From NCBI GenBank assembly GCA_029717555.1, contig JAMDHS010000020.1:212691-276690 (forward strand): a stretch of DNA of 64,000 nt, written 5' to 3'. A program made the position numbers and the translations under genes. The DNA is from Peribolospora baueri. Lineage: Eukaryota > Basidiomycota > Peribolosporomycetes > Peribolosporales > Peribolosporaceae. A model generated the notes under the pieces. That model was given only the letters and a program-made list of their open reading frames with translations. It was not told where the DNA came from and made no database searches. Shown one piece after another: positions 33,615 through 46,822 of this stretch. How positions within the stretch are numbered: the first letter of the stretch is position 1; every line of letters begins with the position of its first letter.

Positions 33615-36600
33615 TCATCGAGCCAATACCTCGTCAAATTGGATCGCGGTCGGGAACGGCCCCTGCGAGGCCGCCTTGGCGATCGAACCACCCGCGGGGT
33701 TCGAATTCGAAGCGGACGCCGCTGCTGCGGCCAAGACAGGGCCACCGCGAGGCAGCTCGCCAACGTCCTCGACCCAGATGCATCCCGACCGCGTCTCCGC
33801 CGCCGCTGCGCCGCCTTGCTGCCACGCCCCGCTCTCCTCAAACTCCGTCCCCTCCACCCACCGCCTCCACGCCTCCTCGTACCCGCGCTCCAGGTTGCGC
33901 GTCCATCGCAGCGTGTCGAACAGCGGCGAGTGGTCGCGCGTCATGAACAAATTGCGTCGCAGGTCCGCCAGAGGGCCCATGCCGCGTCGCAACGTCGCTT
34001 GCGCCGGCGGCATCCGCCGCACCGTGTGAGCCGCTACTTGCGCTCCCGCGGAGCCCCCGTTGGCGATCGCCGCCGAGGCCACGTTGTGCTCCGTCGCGGT
34101 GCCGCCGACGGAACCGATGACGGTGCCTTGAGCGTCCAGGTACTCGTACCACAACGTCCTCGCCAGTTCCACCGCCCGATCCTCGTACTCCCGCTCGCTC
34201 TCCACAATCATCTCGGCGCCGTACCCGGTCGCCTTGGCGATCGACGCGGCGACGCGCGAGCACATCTTGTGCTTGTGCCTCGGCCACGTCAGGATCGGCG
34301 TCCCGGACCAGAGGATGTCGGCGGCGGTCGTGTGCGCGTTGCACTCCGTCGTGTCGAGGAACAGGTCGGCGATCCGTCCTCGGTGGATGTGGATGTGCTT
34401 TGGCGCCACGTCCGTGAACACCACCCGAGAAGCCACTTCCTCGCCCGCCCACTCGCGAGCGGCGCGCAATAGATGTGGCTCCCCCGTGGCAGGGAACCGC
34501 AGGAGCCAGATGATGGAACGAGGCACGCGAGCAAGGATGCGCAACCACAGCTTGAACAGCATCTGCGCGAGTCCCATCGAGAGAGACACCAAGCAAAACA
34601 GGGCTCAGCGTATACCCACACGCTAGCCATTTCGACCCGGAGGACTGCAAACGACACGCGCCCACTCACCGGCTCGATCTTGTAAAGTTGATTAAAATTG
34701 GTGAAGATGACAAAGTCGTCGGGCAGATTCGGGAACAGCTCTCTGCGCATCTTCCAGCGCTTCTCTTCTTCAGCCGCGTAGTAGGCCTGTGGCGTGAGCG
34801 CGACGGCCGAATTCGGAGGCTTCATCAGTCCGTTCACCCCCGTTTCCTCTGCTGCTTCATCCCGGAAGCCCTGCCTGTGGTCGTTCACAAACTGCGAACG
34901 GCGAAAACAAAAACGAAATGGGTGGCGTTGAGCGGAGGCGTCCGATCCGGACCCGACGACGACGCACGCCCCATATGCCGAGCCGACTCACGTAGCTGTG
35001 GGGCATGTAAATGAACTTTTCCGTATACACCCAATCGTCCAACGGGTCCTCGGGGTCCAGATCTCCCTCCAAGTCAGTCTCCCTATCCTCCCTGGCTGCT
35101 TCGTTCTGAAGGTACGTGTGGCCCCGGTTCAGGCCGTGGTACGCGCGCCACTTCTCCCCCGACGTGACCTCGGGCGGACACACGATCGGATCCGCCACCA
35201 CCCAGTCCGTCCATCCCGACGCCAGCGTGCCGGCGAAGCCCATAAACTCCATCTGCACGGGACACGGCCGGGCCGCGAACACCTCGTTGCGCGCACCCTT
35301 GGTGTACCCGTTGAGGTTCATGAGAATGTGGATGCCGTCTTGGACGACGCGCTCGACGATGCGCTGATTCGACCACGTGGAGACGTCGAGGAAATGCTGC
35401 GCCTCCCGCTCGATCTTTTGCCGGTACGGCGATTGATCCGACGCCGTGGTGGCATACAAGAACACGTTGAACCGAGAGCGGTCGTGGAAGCCAAAGACGG
35501 ACTGCATGAGATGGGCGAGCGGGTGGTTGTTAAAATCCGAGGACACGTAACCGATGTTGATCTTGGGCTGAGGCGGCGGCGGAGGCGGATATACGTGCTG
35601 AGGAAGCCACATCTGGCTGAGGGTGGTTTGTGAAATGCGGAGAGCGTTGCGGTGCGAGATGAGCCGGATCTGCCTCGGCGAGAGGGGGTACGTGAAGGTG
35701 TGAAACGGCAAAACGGTCGGCACCGATGGAGTGACGAGACAGGGTGGTAGAGGTATGCGACGGTATACGGCGGCGAGCTCGGGCGTTGGGTGGATCATGG
35801 GGAACATTCCAGCCACGGCGCTCGCTCGCGTGACCTTTCCGTACGTATCGACGTACCAACGACGCTGCGGCCGAATGAGAGTAACGACAGTGGGTAAGCG
35901 GTTGCCTTCAGAGGGAAGAACAGAGGTCGACGTTATGGGCGAACGCCTCGCTCACCTGCATGCGACGAAGCATCCTCTCGATGAGTCGGATGACGAAGCC
36001 TCCTTCGTTGATTTTGGACCCGACACGGTCGAGATTGGTGTAGAACCGCCGAATTCGCTTCTGCCAGACGGCCTTCTTCGCCCCGGGACAGGTCGTTCCC
36101 AATGCGGAGAGCACCAGCAGGAGCCAGTCCTCGGGTCTGCCTTCAGATTGGATGACTCCGGCGCCGTATAGAAGCCCCTCGTCGAGCTGCTTGGTCACGA
36201 GCTCCGACACGTTGTCCATCCACCCTCGTTCTCCGGGCCTCTCGGCGTACACCTCCCGCCAGTCGCACACCGCCAGTAACGCGTTGACCAAGCCGCAGAG
36301 CGCCTCGGGGAAACGGGGGTTCACTTGGACGGCGCGGCGGTAGTACTGCACCGAGTCCTGGGTACGACCCATGTCCTTGATGGCGTTTCCGAGGTTGGCG
36401 AGGGCGACGTCGAAACGCGGGTTGCACTCGATTGCTTTCTCGTACATCCTGCATGAGAGTCAAAGAAAGACGGCTCCGAGTGGTTCAGCAACCTCCCGGT
36501 GCACGTCAGAGCGCTGCGCCGCGCCGCGCGTCACATCGATCGTCACTCACCTCACAGCTTCGTTGAGGTGCCCGAGGTCTTTCAGGAGGGAACCGAGGTC

Positions 36601-39600
36601 TATCGGACGAGAAAAAAGGGGGGCAAAAAGTTGAGCGCTCGAACCTTCCTCCTCCTCCTCTCGTGACCGAAAAAATCGACCCCGCGAAGAGAGACGTCAC
36701 TCACTCGTATAGAGATGCGCATGAGCGGGATCAAGTTGCAGTCCATAGGTATACCACTGCATGGCCAAGGCCTGACCGTTGAGCTGTTGCTGTTGGCCCA
36801 TGTTGTTGAGTACGGTGGTGACGACGGGTATGGAAGAGAGAAGGATGCCGAGGTTGTTGCAAGTCGAAGCGGAAGGATGCAATGCGACGGAGATATAATA
36901 CAGAGGAAGGAGGAGAGAGGTCGAAGGAGGCAGACCGCCGAGGGTCAGAGGTCCGTGGGGCCCGCCGACGGGAGACGCCGTTGCGTCCTGGTAGAGCTTG
37001 GCGAGGGTGAGCATGATGGTCGACGTCGTCTGCGACGCTTGCTGAATCGCCTGGGCAGACGCGGTGGCCGCCTGCACGTGTCGGGCCATGGCAGGGAGCG
37101 TGCCGTCGGTGTCGGCAAAGATGTACTTGGTGGCCTGCATGGCGTGCTCGGGAAGGAGCATCGCCGTCGGCAAGACGCCGCCGCCGAGGCGGAGAAGAGT
37201 CTGGATGAGGACCCCACCAGCGTCGCGGACCATCCTCAGCAATCCGCCGGGGCGGAGAGCGCTGAACATGCCGGCGGTGACCATGGACATCTCGCTGGTG
37301 TTGTTGGGGTTGACACCCAACGCGACGAGAATCTGGGAAGCACCCACGGCCGGCACGTATCCCGGAACGCTGGCGCCGAGGCAGAGGAAGGAGACAACGC
37401 AAGTGGCGACGACGACATCGCGTAGGTCGTACGCTTCCTGCGCGTTCGCAGACAGGACGATCTCGATGGCCTTTTCATACTCGTCAGCCGCGGGAACGAC
37501 GCCAGCGTCGGGCAAGACGTATTTGAGATTGCCTGTGTCGACGAGAAGAAAGACGAGCGAAAAGGTGGCATGAGCGTTTGAGAAGGATGGCAGGTAAGTC
37601 TAGTCCAAGCGTCGACCGTCACTCACCCTTGGCATAGAACAGATTCTGCAGCCTGGACGACTGGTTGGTAGGAACGTGAGGTGGCAGCGGCAAGGGCCGA
37701 AGCTGCTGCTGATGGTGTTGCGCGCCATTCAAGCTTGCCAGGGTGGCGGGGGGACCGACGAGGTGTCGCTCGACAAACTCACAAAGCTGGAGCGCCTCCA
37801 CGTAGCGCGGTCCGGACGGGGTGGGCTGCTGCTGCTGCTGCTGCTGCTGCGCTTGCTGAACTTTAGCCGCATCGCCCGCACCGGAAACGACGGGCGGCGG
37901 GGTGGGGCTGCAGAGGACGCCGACGAGGTTATCGAGGGCATCGAAGTAACCGGGGCGGAGCTTGATCGCCTTCCACCACCAGCTCTCCGCCTCTTGCCAC
38001 CTACCGAGAGCGCGCAGTGTGGTGCCGATGTTCGACATTGCCTCGACCTGAATCAAGAGCGAAAAAGGGAACAGGTAAGATCAAACGTCGGGCGAGGCGA
38101 AGCAAAAGAGGGCTCACATAGTTCGGGTCAATCCTCAAGATGAGATTGTTGTACCACAAGCTGCTGGCAAGATTGCCGCTAGTGTAGTAGGCGCAACTGA
38201 GCAAGAGGAGCGTGGGGAGGTGGTTGGGATGCAAGTTGTGCAAGGTGTGCAGCAGCGGAAGCAGCGTCGGGTGGAGCTTGGCCTGACCCTGACCCTGCTT
38301 CGTCGGCGATGACCCCGCGTCGCCCGCGCCCTGCTGACCTTGACCTTGACCTTGGCCTTGTCGTTGGGACTGTTGAGTCGCGGCGGCTTGCGCGCCGATG
38401 GAGTAAAGCGTGTGCGCGTACTGCAGCAGCTGATCCCTCACTTCTGGCGCGGTCACGCTCACGCCCGCCGCGTTGCTCGCCGCGCTGAGGAGCTGCAGCG
38501 GTGTCTGAGGAAGACCAGAGATGACAGGAGTGGCCGCCGCAGAGGCGTGCAAAGCTTGTTGCTGCTGTAGTATGGCGGCGGGGAAGACCTGACTGGATTG
38601 GGCTTGGCTTTGGACTTGGACCTGGCCTTGGGCGACGCTCGGATCGAACATGCCGACGCCATCCGTGGCCACTTGCGAAGGATCTATATCTTGCGGCTGG
38701 AAGTGCTGGTGGTGATGGTGGTGGTGGTGGTGCTGTTGCTGCTGGAGATGCAACTGCTGACGCGCGGCGGCCGCAAGACCCTCGCCAGTGCTGTAGCCGG
38801 CCGTCATAGCCTGCTGAGTCTGATGGGACGAAAGTAGAGCGGCCTGAACGGAGGTCATCGCCTGCGGCGGCGGCGCCTGCTGCCGATGAGGCTCGAAAGA
38901 CTGCTGAGCGGCCAATCCCTCGCCGAGAGAGGTGCCCACCAAGCTAGTACTGCTCAGAGCGCTGCTCGTCCTCGGTCCGCCTAACCCAGCCCGCTGATTG
39001 GCCCTCGAGACGACCACATGGGCCGGAGGAGACGGCCCGGTACGGCCAAGCGTCGCGAACGGGGATGAGGTGGTGGTGTCGGCGCTCGACCCGGTCGCCC
39101 ATTGTCCTCCGGCAAGGCCTTCGCGATGGAGTTGCGTATAGTATCCTTCGGCGAGGGCGCGGAGCTGGGCGCGGTAATGGGAGGCAAAGTCGGGGGGGAA
39201 GAAGCTGGTAGGGTCTGCTGCCTGGAGGGCCGTGCGAGGGCTCGAAGGGACGGTTTGGGTCTTGAGGGCGGAAACATCGGTGTGGACGCCGTCGTGGGCT
39301 CGGTGGGAGGAGCGCTTGGGGTCCTTGTCGTCGGAAATGGCGGCGCCGCTGACGATGCCTTCCTTGATACGCTCCTGTCGCCTTTCGAGCTGCTGCCGAG
39401 CCTCCGCCTGCTTCTCCGGTCCTTCCAGCCCGGCCCACGCTCTGAGCTGGCCTGCGATGGCGTTTTGAAGGGCTCCGTCGAGAGGCCTCCACCCAGCGGC
39501 TCCGGCCGTCGTGCTGGACGGCTCGGACGCTTGTCTGGCCGACGACGGCGGCACAACGATGGTCGATTTTTGGTCTCCGGCGGCAATGTTCGCACTCGAC

Positions 39601-41366
39601 GTCGACGTCAACGCGGCGGTGGCGTAAGCAGCGGCGGACGCGAGTGCGGCGTACTCCGCGGGAGAGAAGGTGTGGTAGATGGGCTCGAAGTGGGTGTCGG
39701 TGTACTGATCGTCGAGGGTGTATGCGCCAGGAGCGTCGGAAGCGAACGAGTGCCGCACAGCAGTGGGGCTAGGTGGGCCCCGGTGCAGGTCGGGGAGAGG
39801 GTAGGTGTACGCTTTGCTGTTCTCCGCGCTCGGCTCCTGAGGTAGCACCGCCGGCGGCCGACCGCCGGCCATGTCCATGTTGTTCGTCGATCCGGCCCGC
39901 AAGCGTTCTCGGGCTTCGCGTGGCACCCACCACTCGGCCCTAGCCGTGCCACCTGGCGTCTGGACGACCTGGAACGGATAGGGCAATCCGGCCATGCCAC
40001 CACCGACCCTCCAGGACGGTAGATGGCCGCCGCCCGGAGGGGGAGTGCCGGCACCGGCGAGCGAGGGCGAGGGCGGCGGGGGAAGCATCTGGAGCGGGGG
40101 TGTGGGCATGAGCGGCATGGAGGGCACTCCGGAGAGCGAGAAGGAAGGAAGCGGGATGGACGACAGTCCTAGAGACGATTTCCGAGGCCGCCCGCGTTCC
40201 TTTCTGCCGGCGGCGGTGGCGTCCCCGCCGTCATTGGACGCTTCTGGACGATGATGGACGGTGGCGGAGATGGATGGAGCGGGGGAAGAGTTTTCGCGGA
40301 CGTTTAAAAAAGCAGGGGAAGAGGCGACGGAGGAAGAAGATGGTGTTGCGACCCTGCCGCCGGCTTTGAGATGTGCGAGCGTCTTGCTCTGCGCTTCGCC
40401 TTCTTGTTTCGCCGCGCGTGTGGCGATCTCGGTCATCTGCGCTTGGGCACGAGCGGCGGCTTGAGCCTGAACGTCGCGAGCGGCGTAGGCGAGAGAGGGG
40501 TCGTTCCTGGAGGGGAGCGGAAGGGACGCAGTAGCGGCGGCGTGGGAAGCGGTGGCGAAGAGCAAGTCGTCGGTCGAGCCTTGTTGACCATAGGAAGCTT
40601 GAGCGGCGGTCGCCTGAGCCTGAGCCGCCACCAAGGCGGGGTCTTGGCGGCTTCTCGCCGCGGGCGGCGGGTGGAGAGAGGTGGCGGCGGCGGCGGCGGC
40701 GGCCGCTGGTGGTGCGCCGGCTCCAGGTCGTCCTCCACCACCGGGCATCAAGGCTTGCATGGACGTCTGGGAGCCCAGCACGGCGCCGACCGAGGGGATC
40801 GTCGCCTCGGAGGCCCAGTCAACCTGCCATCCTCGAGACTGGGCGATGGAGTGGGCGCCCTGGGCCTGGAGGTGCTGGCTCATGGCCAGGGCGTAATCTC
40901 TCGGGTTGGTGGGCGAGGAGCGCGGCTTGGTGTGAGCGGCCATATAGGAGGGGCCCATGGCGGACTCGTACGACGAGGCCCTTGTCATCGGGACGCCGGC
41001 CGGAGGTCGTTGGGATTGGCCGTTTTGGAGGTGGGTGTGAAGCTGAGCGGCGGCGGCAGGATCGGTGAAACCGGAAGGGAAGGAGGAGCGCGAGCTGGAG
41101 AGAGCGCTGTCGTCGTCGAACTGGGCGGTCGCCTCCGCGTGGGAGTAGCCACTGGCGACACGCATCATCGCGTTCGCCGTCGACCCTATCGGAGCGCCAT
41201 CAAGGGAGGTGCCCAGGGGCCGAGCCTTAGGATCGGGGGCGGCGACGACGGCGGCGGCGGGAGGTATGGCGGGCGAGATGCTCATGGCGTCTGGGGAAGA
41301 GAGGGGAGGGGAAGTGGCGTTGTGGCCGGCGAAGGGATACGTCCGGGAGGAGCGTGGCGGGGACAT
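33615..41366 (-). CDS. O-GlcNAc transferase (GT41; protein O-GlcNAc transferase, OGT/SPY-like)
   Basis: Transfers a sugar (GlcNAc in OGT, fucose in plant SPY) to Ser/Thr of nuclear and cytosolic proteins. Exons on the minus strand: 38118..41366, 37627..38047, 36705..37532, 36551..36599, 35956..36448, 34992..35864, 34670..34891 and 33615..34562 (7083 nt, 2360 aa). Residues 1-1000 are disordered, rich in Gln/Ala/Ser/Pro with a His run. TPRs follow from about residue 1040 (VEAMSNIGTTLRALGRWQEA, NLGSLLKDLGHLNEAV, MYEKAIECNPRFDVALANLG). The catalytic part has INIGYVSSDFNNHPLAHLM, EFMGFAGTLASGWTDWVVAD, FVIFTNFNQLYKIEP, WLRILARVPRSIIWLLRFP, DVAPKHIH and FLDTTECNAHTTAADILWSG, matching human OGT including the VAPK lysine. 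Human OGT has 1046 residues. Confidence 0.94.
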
Positions 41367-41889
41367 GATGGCGGGTAGATTGAGCGGTGCGTAGGTACCC
41401 TCCGTCTAAATGTTGCTGTTGACGAGTAGAAGAATAAATGTGGCGGCGTTGAAGGGGAAGGCCAGGCGGGAAGGGTGCAAGATCACGACAATGACAGCCC
41501 ACTCGGCGGCTGCTCATGCGACATCGGATCGAAGGCACGAGGGGAGGTGCGGGTGACGGAGGTGAGCTGCGCCGACCAACGGGACGAAAGGAAGGGGAGG
41601 AGGAGTGGGCGAGATGGAGGGGAAGAGGGAAGAGAAGGAAGCGATATCTATGCGGTGAGGAGGAGGTTACAGACTGAAATGGTCGATGGGAACGAACGAA
41701 AGAACGACGATCGGTGGAGGGATGATGGAAATGGGAGGAAGGCGGTCGGTACGGGGGCTGCGGTGACGTCGTTGAGCACGTGCGTCATCGAATCGAATCG
41801 AACTGCGGCTGCGGCTGCGGCCGCCGCGTTATAGGCGACTGCGGACCCGAGTCCGGTCTGTCCGTCGCTGGCGCAAACGGCGCGGAGGT

Positions 41890-41949
41890 ACTCGTTTGTC
41901 AGTCTGTGCGAGCGCAAGGACTCGTTTTTCTGTCTGTGCGACGGCGGTC
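41890..41949. repeat. 30-bp tandem duplication
   Basis: Two adjacent ~30-bp copies beginning ACTCGTTT, sharing CTGTGCGA, with scattered mismatches. Confidence 0.6.
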
Positions 41950-42080
41950 GTGATCCGGGCGGGGAGCGTCGACACGGCTGGCGTGCACTGGGGTTGTTTT
42001 TCGTTGGGAAGACGAGATGACACCACATAGCCATGCATCATCCCTAACGACGTGCGACGACAGATAGACGATCGTCGATC

Positions 42081-42197
42081 CGACCGGAGGTCTCATCCTT
42101 TCTTCGGCTAGGCTGTTCTATTCGCTTCACTCATCAGGTCGACCGGCGGTCTCGTCCTTTCATCGGCTAGGCTGTCTATTCGCTTCCCTCATCTGGG
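42081..42197. repeat. ~58-bp tandem duplication
   Basis: Copies 42081..42139 and 42140..42197 share GACCGG.GGTCTC.TCCTTTC, then TCGGCTAGGCTGT and CTATTCGCTTC. Mismatches and a small indel show it is not a recent assembly duplicate. Confidence 0.75.
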
Positions 42198-44001
42198 ACG
42201 GCATCGCGACCGTCTCGAACGAACAACAAAGTGATGTGGACGGCGACGACGCCGTTGAGGAACACGTTGAACCGCCGATGTAAGGCGGATCGATGGCTGT
42301 ACGGCTGAAAGGAGAGATTGGTCGCCGTCTTTGCGCTTGTCAACGAAGCAAACACTCTTGGAAAAAATTTGATTTTTAAAACGAAAACAAAACGATTTAC
42401 ATCGTCGTGATGTCATCCATATCATTCTCGGCAGATTGTGAACGGGCCTCTCGAGCTGCTGCGTCGGGGAGGGCAAAGCTGTGATTGTGATGGTGGATGG
42501 CCTGACTCGGGTGCGAAGAAAGAAGCCTTGTTTCGGCGAAGAGCGCCGTCGACGTCGACGATGGAGCTCCTTTTTGCACCGCTGCGGATACGGTACATAT
42601 ATACAACGGGTGGTGGACGGCAGCGTCGGTGGCCCTTTGTTCATTCTTTCGTCGACCCGCCCGTCTATTCGTCCCTCGTACGCCGATCTCTCCTGTCCGC
42701 GCGCGGTCCATGTCATGTCGTGCGGAGCGCGGTAAGAAACGAAAAACGCGCATAGGGTTTCCGGTCGAGGCACGGCACGGACCGAACCGAATCATCCGTC
42801 GTTCGTCGGTGGGGCGTCGGGACATTACATTAATAAAAGCGGTTTCTTTCTTTCTATTTTTCTTTCCTTTTGTCTTTTTCTTTCTTTCTTTTGTCGTTTT
42901 CCCTTGTCGTCCGACCGTTCCTTCCTTTGGGGAGTGCACAAGACAAGAACGGCGTGCGGGTTGAAATCGACGAGTCGGTGATCTCGCAGGTGTTTCGATA
43001 GTGACGCAGTTCGTAGTTCATTCATTCGTTCGTCGGCTGGTGTCCGTCCGTAGTCCGCCCGGTCAAGTCGACTTGTATGTGTGTGCGCACTGTTTCGAAC
43101 TAGGCGACTGGACGGGTGCCGCAGTCATCCCATAACCCCATACCGATTCCTTGCTTTACTTTACTTTTGCTAATCCGTCGAATACAATGAGTACACGTGA
43201 GGGACGGGGACGACTGCGGCGACGAGGAGAGAGCCCATTGTGGTGTGCCTGCCTGTGTCCGCTTGTGTCCGCCGCTGCCTCCGCCTAACTCTGCCTGCCT
43301 CGCCTCGCCTCGGCCGCGTCCGTGCCGTGTGCATCCCACATCTCCTTTCCCTTTCCCTCTTCGCCCTCCGACTTTCCTCGACTCGACCTCCGACTCGGAC
43401 TCGGACTCGGACTCGCTCGCTCCTCATCGCCATCATCCCCGTTCCTTCCTCCTCCTCCTCCCTTCTGCAATCCGCCTTGCTCTCCTCGCCCTCGCCCTCG
43501 CACCCGCCATCCCGCCGCCGCGAGCCCGCGCTCTCGGCCGCCCTGCACCCGCACCCGTACCTCCATCCATCCTCCCGACAACCGACAGACAGACAGCCCG
43601 CTCTCGCCGCGCGAGACACTGACACCGACATCGACACCCGGACGCTGCTCTTCACCCCCCGGCCATGTCCGCCGTCGACGTCTGAAGAACGGACAAGCCA
43701 AACGGCAGCGGCGACGTCGGACGAACGAACGTGCGTGCCCGTCGCGCTCGCTCTCGCTCTCGCCCTCGCCCTCGTCGGGAGAGAGTGAACGGAAGGTACG
43801 AGGAAGGAAGGAAAGAAGCAAGAAGAAAAGAAGATTAAGAACACAAGAACAACACCCCCCGCGCTCTCACCGAGGACGGTTAGCAACCGCGGCGGCGGCG
43901 ACAACGACGACGCCGACGGCGACCGCGACGTCGGCCAGAGTCAGCTCCAGCTTGGACTGATTACCGCTCTCGGTTTCTATCCGACCGACGACGGCGTCTT
44001 G

Positions 44002-44065
44002 TCCATCCATCCATCCATCCATCTAACCACCTAACCATCTAACCATCTAACCATCCAACTATCCA
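44002..44065. repeat. CCAT / CTAACCAT array in SWI1 leader
   Basis: CCAT units followed by four to five (C)TAACCA(T/C) units, about 270 bp upstream of the SWI1-like ATG. Confidence 0.8.
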
Positions 44066-44332
44066 GTCCTCGTCTTCCTCTCCATCCTCCGTGCCCCATC
44101 CTCTCCATCCCCTCCTCCCTTCCGCGCCGCCGCCCCTCGATACCGTCTCATCCTCCCCATCCTCCTTCCCTCGCCACACCGCGCCGCCTCCGCTCTCATA
44201 ACACCCTCGCATAAGCCTCGGCCGTCAACGTGACGACCATCTTCGCGGCTTACCCCCCTCGAGATATATCCATTACCGCTGCCCCCTCCACCGCCGGCAT
44301 TCTAACCCGCACACGCGCAGCGCATCGTCGAC

Positions 44333-46252
44333 ATGGCCAACTCCAACCCCCAACTCTGGCTCCAGCTTCAGGCCTCCCAGGCCGCCCAGGCAGCCGCCGC
44401 CGCCGCTCAGTCCGTCAACCAGGGCGCCCACACCAATCTCCAGCAGCAGCAGCCGGGCCAGGCCCAGCAGCAACAACAACAACAGCAACAGCAGGCCATC
44501 TTGAACAACCTCAACCTCAGCCTCGGCATGGGCCTCGGACCTGGCCCTGGACCTGTATCTGGACCTGGACCGCCGATGGGTATGCCTCACGGGCAGACTC
44601 AGCAGCCCCCGCCCGTGTTCGCCACCAATCCCGCCGCCGCCGCTTTGGCCGGCCTCCCTCCTAACAACGGCGGTCCCCGCCTGCCTCCCGTCGTCATCGC
44701 CGCCCTCTTGGAAATGCAGAAGCAGCAGCACCAGTCCGGCACACCGCCAAGCCCCGCCTTTGTCCAGTTTCAAAAGGTCGCCGAGCTCGTTCAGCAGGGC
44801 AAGCTCACGCCGGAGCAGATCAACCAGGTGAGTCCAGTAACTCCGTCGGATCGATCCACCTTCCGGTACTCCACCGGACCGTCGGTTCACCCCACCCTCT
44901 CGTCTCCTCCTTCTCCGCGATAGTACGGAGAGGCCGTCATCAAGGCCTTCCACAACATGCAGGCCGCGCGACGACAAGGCCAGCCTCATGGACCCGGCCA
45001 GCAGCAGCCTCAGCCATCCTCACAGCAGCCTCAGCCGATTGCTGCAGTCCAGCAGCAGCAGCAGCAGCAACAGCAGCAACAACAACAACAACAGCAGCAG
45101 CAGCAGCAGCAGCAGCAGAGGATGGCACAGGTACAAGGCATGCCACCCCAACAGACACGTCCGCCCGTTGGATTTCCCGCCGGCATATCCATGTCGCCGT
45201 TTCAACAGCACGCCGGCAGAGTCGGCCCAGGCGCCGGCGGCCCCCAGCCCGGTCCTTCGACGGCGCCGATGCAGAACGTCGCCGGCGCGCCTGGCGGTGG
45301 GGCTCCGACCGGCGCGGGTGCTGGTGCGGGCGCGGCGAACAGCGCGTTGGCCAGCATGACCCCTCAGCAGCTGCAGGCCATGCTCCGCAACTTGCATGCG
45401 AGGATAGGTGCGCTGGAACAGGCGCTGAATGGTCAGGGGCCTCACCACGCTAGCCTCGACAGGCAGAAGGCGCAAGTGCAGCTCAACCAGTGGAAGGTAG
45501 CACAGGCAAATATTATCCAGCACTTGCGCGTGCAGAGCGCTCAGGCTCAGGCCCAGGCCCAGGCCCAGGCTCATGCTCATGCTCAGGCCCAGGCTCAGGC
45601 CCAAGCTCAGGCTCAGGCTCAGGTTCAGGCGGGGGGGCATCAAGAGCCCGACGCCGGTGGCCGACCTCCTCAAATCGGATCGTCGCCTGCCATCCAGCCC
45701 GCGTCGGTGGCAGGTCCTAGTGTCGGTAGGTCATGGCCTCCCGTCGGCCAGGCTCCTCAACCGAACCAGATGACCGGCGTCCAACACCAGCAGGCTATGC
45801 TTCAACAGCAGCAGCAGCAGCAGCAGACTCCACAGCAGGTCCGCTCGGGCGCTCCCCAGCCTTCTGGCGGTCCTCCCGGCGGCTCCGCCAACAGCGCGCC
45901 CGGGATGTCTTCCCAGCCTGGTGGCAGCTTTAATAGGCCCGTCAGTCTGGCCGGCCTGCAGCCGGACAAGTTCCCGATCATCTACAAGAACCTGATGGAC
46001 CGCCGCGGCACGCCGCTCTCGCACTACCCGGAGCTCGAGGGCGGCACGCTTGACTTCTTCCCCCTCGCCCAGGCCGTCCTCAACCGCGGCGGCTTCTCGA
46101 AAGTGACCAGCACGCCCAACGGGTGGGCCATGATTGCCGCCACGCTCGGCTTCTCCACCGCCGTGGCGCACAACATTGCCGAGATTTACGGCAAATGGTT
46201 GATCCCGTTCGAGGAGGTGTATATGAAGGCGGTTAATTTTCAAAAGATGCAA

Positions 46253-46294
<42 letters not shown>

Positions 46295-46297
46295 CAA

Positions 46298-46377
<80 letters not shown>

Positions 46378-46787
46378 ACTTCAGCAGCAGCAGCAAACTC
46401 CCCAGATGGCGCCGCAGGGGAACCCGACGCAGGTGAGTTTGGGCGAGACGTCGTGCCGTTTCGCAGTGCGTTCGGTTGACTGACGCGGTCTGTACCGTTC
46501 TTCGTTTCGCTTCACGCAGCCCGTTCCTCACCAGCCGGGCCTTCAGCAGGTTGGCATGTTGACCTCTCCCCAACAGCCAGTGCACATGTCCGGAGGTCCC
46601 GGGCCAGCACAAGGACAGGCACAAGGACAAGGGCCGTCGCCTGTCTATCTCAACGCTCAGTTGGCCATGTTCCAGAACATGACGCCCCAGCAGCTGTCGT
46701 CCATCATGACGCCGCAACAAATTTCGCAGCTCCAGCAGATGCTCCAGCGACAAGTCGCCGCCGCGCCCGGTCGGTTGCCACCTCATC

Positions 46788-46822
<35 letters not shown>

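Larger units (their letters stand above)
41367..44332. promoter_or_regulatory. Large divergent promoter region, O-GlcNAc transferase / SWI1-like
   Basis: Almost 3 kb between divergent start codons, the largest gene-free stretch here. Contains two tandem duplications (41890..41949 and 42081..42197), a T-rich run near 42840..42905, a long C/T-rich leader (43300..44330) before SWI1, and a CCAT/CTAACCAT array at 44002..44065. Short open frames are compositional and show no protein motif. Confidence 0.6.

Noticed and set aside
38600-41378. Long plus-strand open frames opposite the O-GlcNAc transferase first exon
   Set aside because: Antisense shadows of a GC-rich, low-complexity coding exon.
42189-42964. 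Open frames on both strands in the O-GlcNAc transferase/SWI1 interval
   Set aside because: Low-complexity, overlapping in several frames, no protein signature or splice consistency.
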